Shown in pieces: positions 1 to 7,512 of a stretch of 64,000 nt of DNA; position 1 is the stretch's first letter; the number at the start of each line of letters is the position of its first letter. A program made the position numbers and the translations under genes. The notes under the pieces are model-generated. The model ran no database searches, was not told the DNA's origin, and saw only the letters and a list, made by a program, of their open reading frames with translations. This stretch comes from an uncultured Eubacteriales bacterium (GTDB lineage Bacteria > Bacillota > Clostridia > Oscillospirales > Acutalibacteraceae), in contig CAJTNL010000007.1 in NCBI GenBank assembly GCA_910577755.1, forward strand, positions 1-64,000, written 5' to 3'.

Positions 1-1590
1 GAACCACTCCCCACAGTGGTTGACGGAATGAAGCGGTATATCAAAGAAAATCCTGATAAAGACATTTACATACTATCTGCATACTTAACGGAAAGCCCCT
101 ATGCTTTGCAGGAAAAAAACGAGTGGTTAGACCGATATTTACCTGAAATATCTTCTGACCACCGTATTTTTTGTCCCTGCGGGAAACCAAAAGCCGATTA
201 CATCATAGGCGGCATTCAAAAAACAGACATTCTCATTGATGATTACACCAAAAACTTGGAACAGTGGAAACAACAAGGCGGTATTGGTGTAAAACTGCTC
301 AACGGTATCAACCACACAAGAGGAACGTGGCAGGGTTACAGCATGGACTACAGAGAACCAATCCATACATCCTTAAAAAATCTGATGAATCAAAAACAAC
401 CATTACAAAAATTACCTCCAAAAACAAGTTTAGATTCAAGCTTCAATCCAGCGCTTAGACAGTATCAATACGATGATGGTATATCCGTGGTAAAAGAAAA
501 ACAGTCTCATAATGAAGAAAAAACAAATATAAAAAAGAAGCCGCCGGTTCTGGAGGAAAGAATCAAGGCAGCAACAGATCAGATTATGAATGGAATTGAA
601 GATTTTTATAACTCCGATCGTTGGAAGAATTACCTATCATTTGTATCTGCCTTTCATGAGTATTCCCCTGCAAATATTCGTTTAATTATGGCGCAAAACC
701 CAAACGCAACATTAGTTGCAGGCTTCAATCGCTGGAAAACACTAGGGCGCCATGTGAAAAAGGGCGAATCAGGAATTGCCATATGGGGAGCGCCGGTCAA
801 AAAGAAAATTGCAAAGCGAGATGAGAAAGACAATCCAATTTTAGACGCCAACGGAAACGAAATAAAAGAACAGACCGATGAAATCATATATTTTCCAATC
901 GTTGCCGTGTACGACGTCACACAGACGGACGGAGAGCCAATCCCACAAATTGCAAAACGCTTAGAGGGCGCACCGGCACAGCTGCAATTTTCAGCAATCG
1001 AAGCGGTTTCCCCCTACCCCATTCGATTTGAGCAAATCCCCGGAGACTGTAACGGATATTGCAGCTTTGAAGAAAAAGTAATCGCAATCAACATCGGCAT
1101 GAGCGCAGCGCAAACAGCAAAAACCGCTTTGCACGAGGTTGTCCATGCACGGCTGCATGGCGGCAATTCTGAAAAAAGCCGACAGCAAAAAGAGATAGAA
1201 GCCGAAAGCGTCTGCTACATTGCAGCCGATCATTTCGGACTGGATACCGGCAGTTACAGCTTTGATTATATCGGTAACTGGGCAAAGGGAATGCAGACGC
1301 AGGAGTTGTTTGAGGTACTGGAAAACATTCAGGAGGCTGCAAAAAGTTTGATTTCTGATTTAGATGCTGCCATAGAAAATTTGAAAATGCAGCAGCAAAC
1401 AAAAGAGACGGCAACACTAGAAACGACTGCGGAAGCCGCACCAAAAACTCCGACGGAAAATAAATCAGAACCGTCTGCGCCCAATCAAGATTTATTGATT
1501 CACCGTTTATCTGCCGCACAGAAAATTGCAAAAGAACGCAACGCCTCACGGCAGCTATGGAACCAAACATTCATAGAGAAAGGGAAATAA
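1..1590 (+). CDS. ICE protein: HAD-nucleotidase-like segment, ArdC-type domain and zinc metallopeptidase (5' end outside window)
   Basis: The frame is open from base 1, so the N-terminus lies upstream; 529 residues are visible. Residues 1-130 resemble the C-terminal half of the HAD-type 5'-nucleotidase modules found in Clostridia ICE proteins (ILIDDYT, then KLLNGINHTRGTWQG). Residues about 180-300 match the ArdC N-terminal domain (DUF1738), with the pattern SPANIRLIMAQNP followed by FNRWKTLGRHVKKGE. A zincin motif HEVVH lies at residues 378-382, with a downstream EAES that could supply the third metal ligand. The C-terminal tail is low-complexity and rich in T, E and P. ArdC proteins bind single-stranded DNA and protect incoming plasmid DNA from restriction; that role here is inference from family and from its place at the head of the transfer region. 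A short gene follows after 3 bases. Confidence 0.8.
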   Translation, partial: EPLPTVVDGMKRYIKENPDKDIYILSAYLTESPYALQEKNEWLDRYLPEISSDHRIFCPCGKPKADYIIGGIQKTDILIDDYTKNLEQWKQQGGIGVKLLNGINHTRGTWQGYSMDYREPIHTSLKNLMNQKQPLQKLPPKTSLDSSFNPALRQYQYDDGISVVKEKQSHNEEKTNIKKKPPVLEERIKAATDQIMNGIEDFYNSDRWKNYLSFVSAFHEYSPANIRLIMAQNPNATLVAGFNRWKTLGRHVKKGESGIAIWGAPVKKKIAKRDEKDNPILDANGNEIKEQTDEIIYFPIVAVYDVTQTDGEPIPQIAKRLEGAPAQLQFSAIEAVSPYPIRFEQIPGDCNGYCSFEEKVIAINIGMSAAQTAKTALHEVVHARLHGGNSEKSRQQKEIEAESVCYIAADHFGLDTGSYSFDYIGNWAKGMQTQELFEVLENIQEAAKSLISDLDAAIENLKMQQQTKETATLETTAEAAPKTPTENKSEPSAPNQDLLIHRLSAAQKIAKERNASRQLWNQTFIEKGK

Positions 1591-1593
1591 AAA

Positions 1594-1752
1594 ATGCTGA
1601 CTGATACTGAAAAACAAATTGCCCTTGCGTTGAAGAACACGCCAAAGGAAATCCAAATTGAGATTTTACAGCGGTCGATACGTGAAGAAACCGATCCCCA
1701 GCTGCAAATGATCTACGAAAAATATTCAGAAAAACTGCTGCGTTCCGTTTGA
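1594..1752 (+). CDS. Small hypothetical ICE protein (52 aa)
   Basis: An ATG at 1594 follows AAAGGGA with suitable spacing and sits 3 bases after the stop of the ArdC-type gene, so it is probably co-translated with it. The 52-residue product is acidic and predicted helical. It has no cysteine, signal peptide or membrane segment, and I recognise no family. Small acidic proteins in this position are common in Tn1549-like elements. It is too short to support a function. Confidence 0.55.
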   Translation: MLTDTEKQIALALKNTPKEIQIEILQRSIREETDPQLQMIYEKYSEKLLRSV

Positions 1753-1863
1753 TGATGATTTAAAAAATTTATGCGGACTCAGATTCCGTTTTTTGAATTT
1801 TTTATCTCTGATTTGCGGTGTGAAATTGCAAAAAATCATCCGCAGGCAGATTGCATTTCCTGT

Positions 1864-2064
1864 ATCACTTTCCCCATCGGGGAAGTATCGTTATGAAAGA
1901 GGAAAAAACGCTTTTTTGGGGACAAAATGCTACGGCAAGCAGGGAGTGTGTATATACACTCTGAAAATTTTGAAGAAAATTGCCCGGACAATTTTTTCAA
2001 AATCTTATTTTAGGGGCGTACCCCTAAGACCCTTTGTATCACTGCTATCACCCATGGGGTGATT
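1864..2064 (+). other. oriT: Candidate origin of transfer (oriT): cluster of inverted repeats upstream of mobC
   Basis: The 343 bases between 1752 and mobC hold no convincing gene but several inverted repeats. TTCCCC-N3-GGGGAA is at 1870-1884. A 15-bp hairpin with one bulge and loop CCCGGA is at 1967-2003. TTAGGGG-CGTA-CCCCTAA is at 2010-2027. ATCACCC-ATG-GGGTGAT is at 2047-2063. Stacked inverted repeats directly upstream of the relaxosome and relaxase genes are typical of oriT. The nic site cannot be assigned from sequence alone. A regulatory leader for the transfer operon is an alternative reading. Confidence 0.5.
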
Positions 2065-2095
2065 AAAAAAATAAAAATAGAAAGGAAAGAATATC

Positions 2096-2506
2096 ATTAC
2101 AATTGAACATTTTGATACACAAAAAAACAGCGGCAAAGTCAAAAAACGGCAACGAAAGAATTTGCAAAACTTCTTCGTCAATGACAAAGAACTGGAACTC
2201 ATTCATCTGAAAATGCAGGCCGCCGGCATTCAGAATAAATCTGCTTACTATAGAAAGATGGTATTGCAAGGTTTCGTAATACATTACGATTTGGAGGGAC
2301 TGCAAAACTTAATTTATGAATTCAATAAGATTGGAAACAATCTCAATCAGCTTGCCAAACACGCAAATCTTTACGGAGAAATCCCACCAATCGAATTTGA
2401 CGCTTTACAATCAAAAATTGCAAAGGTGGTGAATCATTATTGCAACAACATACCTGGAACCGCTGTCCGTCCGAAGCGGACGAACCCTGGAGCAGACGAT
2501 ACGTGA
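2096..2506 (+). CDS. mobC: MobC-type relaxosome accessory protein, probable ATT start
   Basis: The product matches the bacterial mobilisation (MobC) family: a basic N-terminus, the segment FFVNDKELELI, a helical MQAAGIQNKSAYYRKM region and the family signature NKIGNNLNQLAKHAN. MobC proteins bind oriT and help the relaxase open the strands. The frame is open after a stop at 2078, but the first standard start is a TTG at 2162 that would remove the basic N-terminus and has no ribosome site. An AAAGGAAAG (2081-2089) sits 6 bases before ATT at 2096, giving 136 residues, so I place the start there. It overlaps the relaxase gene by 68 bases, which suggests translational coupling. The family call is strong. 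The exact start is inferred. Confidence 0.82.
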   Translation: MTIEHFDTQKNSGKVKKRQRKNLQNFFVNDKELELIHLKMQAAGIQNKSAYYRKMVLQGFVIHYDLEGLQNLIYEFNKIGNNLNQLAKHANLYGEIPPIEFDALQSKIAKVVNHYCNNIPGTAVRPKRTNPGADDT

Positions 2507-3749
2507 TACCGTCGACTACATCATAAACCCTGAAAAAACACGGGGCGGCGAACTGGTATCTTATATCAACTGCCAAAAGGAAACAGCGATTACAGAAATG
2601 CTGCTACGGCATCAACTGTATCAGCAGAAAAACGGATTCACTGAAACGGATGGAAACGTCATGCTCTCTCTGCGGCAATCGTTTCATTTCGACGAGAACA
2701 TTACACCGGAGAAAGCACACGAGGTGATGCGGCAGCTGGCAGAAGCATTTATCGGAAACGATTATCAATACGTCATTGCCACACATATTGACCAACACTG
2801 CATCCATTCCCATATCATGATGAACTACATCGGCAGCGATTACAAAAAGTGGCATGACAAACGTCAATCTGCAAAACTATTTCAGAAAGTCAGCGACCGC
2901 ATCTGTAAAGAAAACAGTCTCTCCATTTTAGAACCGGAACTGCCGGGGCGCAGCAGAGTTTACAGCAAGCATCCAACCCGAGTATATCGCAAGGTTCTAA
3001 AAAATGATATTGATTGGATCATTCCCAAAGTGAGCAGCTGGGATCAATTTTTATTAGAACTATCTAAGCAATATTTTGTCAAAGCCTCCGGCAAGCATAT
3101 TTCTGTCCGGCACAGAACCAACGGACAGAAACGAAATATTCGACTGTACACGCTGGACAGCGCCTATACCGAAGCCGCTTTAAAGCAGAGGATCGGCACA
3201 GAAGCCCCCATCATTGTGGAACACACATACAGCGCACAGCTTAGCTTTGCAAAACAGCTATTCCAAACACACCGCTTTTTAGTAAAGGAGCAGATTACAG
3301 ATTATGAATCTTTACACCAATATCTCAATCAGAACCACCGGCTGCAAAAAGAAATTGAGGAGGATCTCAATACCTGCCGAGAAAAGCTGCAAGAACTGCA
3401 GGATATTTCCAGCGCCTTAAAGATAGTAGACGCCTATCAGGATATAGCGGATGAACTAAAGTGGGCGATATTAAAAGATCGGTTTGAAGCTGCTCATCAA
3501 AAAGAACTGCACGCCTACCGAACAGCCTCGGCTTTTTTAGAGCAACAACAAATCAATCTAACAACAGATCCCAATAGCTTTAAAGCAGAGCAGGAAGCGC
3601 TGACAGATCAACTCAAGCAGTTGGAACAGCGGTACGAAGCAGCTGTGAATCGGCTGCATGAAACCAACCAAATCAAACAAACCATCGACCGTATTCTACA
3701 GGATCGGTTTGAACAAAAAACGAAAGGAAGAAAACAAGATGATCGGTGA
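2439..3749 (+). CDS. Conjugative relaxase (MobP-type relaxase/mobilisation nuclease), ATT start
   Basis: Relaxases nick oriT through a tyrosine and pilot the single strand into the recipient. The conserved N-terminus MATTYLEPL and the segment DTVDYIINPEKT (Tyr27 a candidate nucleophile) can only be read from ATT at 2439. There is an in-frame stop at 2430, and no ATG, GTG or TTG occurs until 2598, which would remove 53 conserved residues. AAGGTGG (2423-2429) lies 9 bases before the ATT. The metal-binding histidine motif HIDQHCIHSH is at residues 116-125. The C-terminal third is glutamine-rich coiled coil. The length of 436 residues is normal for the family. The gene overlaps mobC upstream and the pcfB-like gene downstream (11 bases). 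Confidence 0.9.
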   Translation: MATTYLEPLSVRSGRTLEQTIRDTVDYIINPEKTRGGELVSYINCQKETAITEMLLRHQLYQQKNGFTETDGNVMLSLRQSFHFDENITPEKAHEVMRQLAEAFIGNDYQYVIATHIDQHCIHSHIMMNYIGSDYKKWHDKRQSAKLFQKVSDRICKENSLSILEPELPGRSRVYSKHPTRVYRKVLKNDIDWIIPKVSSWDQFLLELSKQYFVKASGKHISVRHRTNGQKRNIRLYTLDSAYTEAALKQRIGTEAPIIVEHTYSAQLSFAKQLFQTHRFLVKEQITDYESLHQYLNQNHRLQKEIEEDLNTCREKLQELQDISSALKIVDAYQDIADELKWAILKDRFEAAHQKELHAYRTASAFLEQQQINLTTDPNSFKAEQEALTDQLKQLEQRYEAAVNRLHETNQIKQTIDRILQDRFEQKTKGRKQDDR

Positions 3750-4251
3750 TGAATTAGCAGAAAAAACCATTGGCATTGTATTCCGCGCCGGCAAAAGCGT
3801 TGCCTCCAAAGTACTGCAGGCCGAAATGAGAGCCGCGCTTAAAATTCTGAAAGAAAGCGGAAATCTGGGATTAAGCGGCGTCGCAGCCGTATCCCAAAAA
3901 GTCAGCAAACAGGAAGTATCTATTGAAAAGTTATCCAGCGGAAAGTCAGCATTAGACGCCATTCCGGTAGACAAGAATGAGATTGCCGGATTTGACAAGC
4001 ATGCCAAACGGCACAATCTGGATTATAGCCTGGTGCGCTCTGTCCATGACAAAAACCAGTATACGCTGTATTTTCGTAAGGCAGATGTAGAGAAATTCAA
4101 CGCCGCAGCCACCGACTTTATCGCAGATAAGGATTTAGATCGCCCCGGCTTTCGGGAGAAACTACAGCAGGCCAATGCCGCAGCAAAAGCCAGAAATCAG
4201 GAAAGAGCGCAGAAGCGTGAAAAAACAAAAGTGAAAGGAAGGGAGCGATAA
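3739..4251 (+). CDS. PcfB-family protein (DUF3801)
   Basis: The 170-residue product matches the DUF3801/PcfB family of conjugative elements: an N-terminal helical region (EKTIGIVFRAGKSVASKVL), a central beta-rich part with HNLDYSLVRSVHDKNQYTLYF, and a basic C-terminal tail. PcfB of plasmid pCF10 works with the coupling protein PcfC at the cell pole. The start at 3739 is chosen because AAAGGAAG lies just upstream and the homologous region begins there; it overlaps the end of the relaxase gene. The stop codon overlaps the start of the VirD4 gene (TAATG), in line with a joint role in handing DNA to the coupling ATPase. Confidence 0.83.
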   Translation: MIGDELAEKTIGIVFRAGKSVASKVLQAEMRAALKILKESGNLGLSGVAAVSQKVSKQEVSIEKLSSGKSALDAIPVDKNEIAGFDKHAKRHNLDYSLVRSVHDKNQYTLYFRKADVEKFNAAATDFIADKDLDRPGFREKLQQANAAAKARNQERAQKREKTKVKGRER

Positions 4252-5960
4252 TGCGCCGACCGTGGTGGAAACGGAAAGCTTTTTCCATTCCCGTCATGTT
4301 TCTGGTGATTTACGGACTTCTTTGGATAGTCTGCAAAACAATAATAATGCAAATGGAACCCTACTTTTCCAGCGGTGTATGGTCATGGATACAGTGGGGT
4401 GTGCCCTGCTTTATAGCCGGTGTGCTTACCCTGTCCCGATTGACAAAAAAGAAAGCATTCTCAGGTATTGAGCATGGGTCGGCAAAGTGGGGAACCAAAA
4501 AAGAAGCCGCGCAGTTTCGTGATAGCGTATTCCAAAACAATATTCTGTTATCTGCAACGGAGTGGTTGTCTATAAATATGAGAAAATGCAAACGAAACCT
4601 GCACGTAATGGTATACGGCGCTTCCGGCACCGGTAAATCCAGATATTATGTAAAACCGAATGTGTGTCAGATGAACGGCTGTTATGTCATCACAGACCCA
4701 TCCGGTGAACATCTCCGCAGCGAAGGCCAGATGCTCAAAGACAACGGATATGACATTAAAGTGTTCAATGTCTATGACATGAAAAATTCTATGCACTTCA
4801 ATCCGTTCCATTATTTCAGGAAAATTTCCGATATCCGGCAGTTTGTAGAAATCCTGATGGCCAACACCAGCGGCGATACCAGCGATCCACGGCATACAGA
4901 GGATTTCTGGGTCAAGGCGGAACGATTGTGGCTCATGTCTCACATTGCCTACATGATGGAAACCCTGACCCCGGAACAGGTCAACATCAACACTTTAATG
5001 ATGATGCTAACCAGCAGCGACGCCAGAGAGGATGATGAAGAATATCAAAACGGCGTCGACATTCTCTTTGAAAATCTGGGAAACGAGAACCCCGGCAGCT
5101 TTGCTTACAAGCAGTACCGAAAATATAAACAAGCGGCCGGAAAAACAGCAAAGTCCATTTTGATCAGTATCAGCGTTCGGCTGTCAGATTTTGATATTCC
5201 CCTAGTGGCAGAGATATTCCAGGACGACGAGCTGGAGCTGGAGAAAATCGGCAGAGAAAAAACAGCCCTGTTTCTCATCATGGACGAAACCGCCAAAACG
5301 TACAACTACATGATTGCCATTCTAATTGACGTGCTGATCAATCAATTGAAACAGACAGCGGTAACTTCCCCAAATCTGGAGCTACCTATTCTGACCCAAT
5401 GCATTTTGGACGAGATTGTCAATATTGGCAGATTTCCCAGCCTTGATCTTTGGACAAGAACTCTACGAAAATACAAAATCTCTCTGCAGTTTTTGATACA
5501 AGACGTCGCCGGTCTGAAAGCGTTATATAAAGACGGCGCCAAATCCATTGCAGGTAACTGTGATACGGTGATATTTCTGGGTGGCAAAGAAGAAGATACG
5601 GTAAAGTTTGTATCGGAAATTCTGGTCGGGAAAACCACCATTGAAACCACATCCTACAGCGGCAGCGGCAACGCAAAATCCATCGGTACCTCCGGATATT
5701 CCAAACAAGAACAGGCGCAGGGACGTCTGCTGCTGGACGCTGCGGAGGTAGGCAAGCTCTCCGATGAGGAGTGTATTGTCGCCATACGAGGCGTTAACCC
5801 ATTCAAAAGTAAAAAATATGACTTAACAAAACATCCTAATTACAGGCTGCTATCTGACGGTAACGAAGGGTATTCCTATGAACGTTCCGATCTGGAGCTG
5901 GAAGAAATCGCAGCCGGCAGTGTAGAACTGTACACCATACCCGAATTTATGAAAAATTAA
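4251..5960 (+). CDS. virD4: VirD4/TraG-type conjugal coupling ATPase (CD1115-like)
   Basis: This is a type IV coupling protein, which links the relaxosome to the secretion channel and pumps DNA using ATP. Two N-terminal membrane segments (about residues 12-32 and 48-64) are followed by Walker A GASGTGKS at 123-130, the segment YVITDPSGEH, a Walker B-like region (CILDEIVNIG) and the RTLRKYKISLQFLIQD stretch typical of TraG/TraD proteins. The length of 569 residues fits the Gram-positive CD1115-type family. GGAAGGGAG precedes an ATG that overlaps the previous stop. It is the third gene of the tightly packed mob-pcfB-virD4 set, and the channel genes follow after 17 bases. Confidence 0.93.
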   Translation: MRRPWWKRKAFSIPVMFLVIYGLLWIVCKTIIMQMEPYFSSGVWSWIQWGVPCFIAGVLTLSRLTKKKAFSGIEHGSAKWGTKKEAAQFRDSVFQNNILLSATEWLSINMRKCKRNLHVMVYGASGTGKSRYYVKPNVCQMNGCYVITDPSGEHLRSEGQMLKDNGYDIKVFNVYDMKNSMHFNPFHYFRKISDIRQFVEILMANTSGDTSDPRHTEDFWVKAERLWLMSHIAYMMETLTPEQVNINTLMMMLTSSDAREDDEEYQNGVDILFENLGNENPGSFAYKQYRKYKQAAGKTAKSILISISVRLSDFDIPLVAEIFQDDELELEKIGREKTALFLIMDETAKTYNYMIAILIDVLINQLKQTAVTSPNLELPILTQCILDEIVNIGRFPSLDLWTRTLRKYKISLQFLIQDVAGLKALYKDGAKSIAGNCDTVIFLGGKEEDTVKFVSEILVGKTTIETTSYSGSGNAKSIGTSGYSKQEQAQGRLLLDAAEVGKLSDEECIVAIRGVNPFKSKKYDLTKHPNYRLLSDGNEGYSYERSDLELEEIAAGSVELYTIPEFMKN

Positions 5961-5977
5961 AAGGAGGTTATCTTTAT

Positions 5978-6250
5978 ATGGAAGGTACCATTACCATTTT
6001 GGAAATTTTAAAGTATCTGCTCACTGCAGTCGGTATTCTGACCGTTGCATGGGGCGTTTACGATATGTTTGGCGACAATGGGAATCAGTCCAGTATGGGC
6101 GTTAAAAAGATTATCGGCGGCGCCGCCTTTGCCATTATTGGCTTTGTAGCCATGCAGCTGGTTATCACCAATATACAAAGCGGCATCGATCAGGCAACCA
6201 GCGCAAATATTACAGGCGCCTTAATTGTACTGAAAGGACTGATGCTGTAA
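5978..6250 (+). CDS. Maff2-family small membrane protein
   Basis: This 90-residue protein has two hydrophobic segments (about residues 10-27 and 45-66) separated by a polar loop containing MFGDNGNQ. The layout and the sequence VGILTVAWGVYDMFGDNGNQ match the Maff2 family found between VirD4 and VirB6 genes in Tn1549-like elements. Its size and topology recall VirB2/TrbC-type channel subunits, so a pilin-like or channel role is plausible but inferred. AAGGAGG lies about 10 bases before the ATG. The stop codon overlaps the start of the next gene (TAATG). Confidence 0.85.
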   Translation: MEGTITILEILKYLLTAVGILTVAWGVYDMFGDNGNQSSMGVKKIIGGAAFAIIGFVAMQLVITNIQSGIDQATSANITGALIVLKGLML

Positions 6251-7086
6251 TGTTCGACTGGATCGCACCGGTGGATTATCTGATCTCACTGCTTCAGGAG
6301 CTGGTTAATGAGATCGAAACCATAGCCGCAGGACTTTCAGAACAGATTACACGATCCCCTGCCGATATGTTTGGTACGGTATGGCAAACTACCATGAAGA
6401 TATGCAGTACAGCCCTGATGCCGCTTGCTATCTGTATTGTAGGCTTCCTTCTTTGTTCGGAGCTGTACAATCTGTATTGTAAAAATAACGGCAAGCTGGA
6501 TATTGAACTTATCTGTGTGACTGCTATCAAATTTATCCTTCCCTTTCTTCTGATGACCCATGTGTACGACTTTGTGAATGTGATCTTTCAGCTGTTCGGC
6601 AATGTGACAACGTGGATTGGAAAAGGGATTGTGAATTCATACTCAGCCAATTTAGATATTACAGCCCTGACTGATTCTATCTCGAAGATGGGAACCTTTG
6701 CACGCATCGGTATGTGGCTGGAGCTAGTCATTATCAAATGGGGCTTCCGTCTTATGTGGATCATGGCGCAGATCATCGTCTTTGGCCGTCTGTTCCATAT
6801 GGCGCTGCTGTGGCTCTTTGCTCCTATCCCCTGTGCAACCGCACTGCACAGCGAACATAGCCAAATCTTCAAAAACTACATCAAGACCTTTGCGGCATTG
6901 GCGCTGCAAGGGGCGTTGATTGTTGTCTGCTGCGGTCTGTATGCCGGACTGGTTTCCACCGGATTTATCGACGGTTCCATCGGAATGCAGTACGGCGGCT
7001 GGATACTGCTGCTATATTCCGTCATTCTGATTTTCACCCTGTTCCGCACAGAAAAGATCGCCAAACGTCTGCTAAATACATTTTAA
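6250..7086 (+). CDS. VirB6/TrbL-like conjugal transfer membrane protein (CD1112-like)
   Basis: This 278-residue polytopic membrane protein has about five to six hydrophobic segments, including ALMPLAICIVGFLLCSELYN, IKFILPFLLMTHVYDFVNVI and ALQGALIVVCCGLYAGLV. The conserved LFAPIPCATALHSEHSQIFK loop matches the TrbL/VirB6 family. VirB6 proteins form part of the inner-membrane base of the type IV secretion channel. The ATG overlaps the Maff2 stop codon. PrgI and VirB4 genes follow, the usual order in this ICE family. There is no sign of damage. Confidence 0.88.
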   Translation: MFDWIAPVDYLISLLQELVNEIETIAAGLSEQITRSPADMFGTVWQTTMKICSTALMPLAICIVGFLLCSELYNLYCKNNGKLDIELICVTAIKFILPFLLMTHVYDFVNVIFQLFGNVTTWIGKGIVNSYSANLDITALTDSISKMGTFARIGMWLELVIIKWGFRLMWIMAQIIVFGRLFHMALLWLFAPIPCATALHSEHSQIFKNYIKTFAALALQGALIVVCCGLYAGLVSTGFIDGSIGMQYGGWILLLYSVILIFTLFRTEKIAKRLLNTF

Positions 7087-7101
7087 CGGAAGGAGAATTC
7101 T

Positions 7102-7512
7102 ATGAGAGTGATTGTCCACGATGATATTCAATCCTATGAGCATAAGGTCATAGGAAACTTTACCAAAAGACAATTGATATGTATCATACTGGCTCTTTGT
7201 ATCATCGCCCCAACCTTTATTGCATTATTCCTGTCTACCGGCAGCATTGATCTTTCATCTATCGCTGCTCTGCTGTTGGGTACGCCGGTGATAGCCTGCG
7301 GTATTTTTAAGCCCTCCGGTGTTCCGCTGGAAAAGATCATACTATACAAGATAAAAAATCGAAAGAACCCAAAACAGCGGCAATACCGCATGATAACACG
7401 CTATGAACAAATACAGAAAACCATCAAGGAGGTCGATGAATATGAAGCTGCTAAGAAGGCTGCCCAAGAAAAACGAAATCACCGGGGGCACAAAAAAGAA
7501 AAAGAAGCGTAA
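7102..7512 (+). CDS. PrgI-family membrane protein of the conjugation machine
   Basis: The 136-residue product has a short N-terminal cytoplasmic part, two close membrane segments (about residues 28-46 and 52-68) and a long basic C-terminal tail. This is the layout of the PrgI family, the VirB3 counterpart of Gram-positive systems. The segment SGVPLEKIILYKIKNRKNPKQR is typical. VirB3-type proteins dock onto the VirB4 ATPase. The start has AAGGAG about 9 bases upstream. The 3' end overlaps the VirB4 gene by 71 bases, which suggests coupled synthesis of the two partners. Confidence 0.88.
   Translation: MRVIVHDDIQSYEHKVIGNFTKRQLICIILALCIIAPTFIALFLSTGSIDLSSIAALLLGTPVIACGIFKPSGVPLEKIILYKIKNRKNPKQRQYRMITRYEQIQKTIKEVDEYEAAKKAAQEKRNHRGHKKEKEA

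Noticed and set aside
1793..2062. 89-codon open frame over the oriT candidate
   Set aside because: TTG-type start without a ribosome site, running through stacked inverted repeats.
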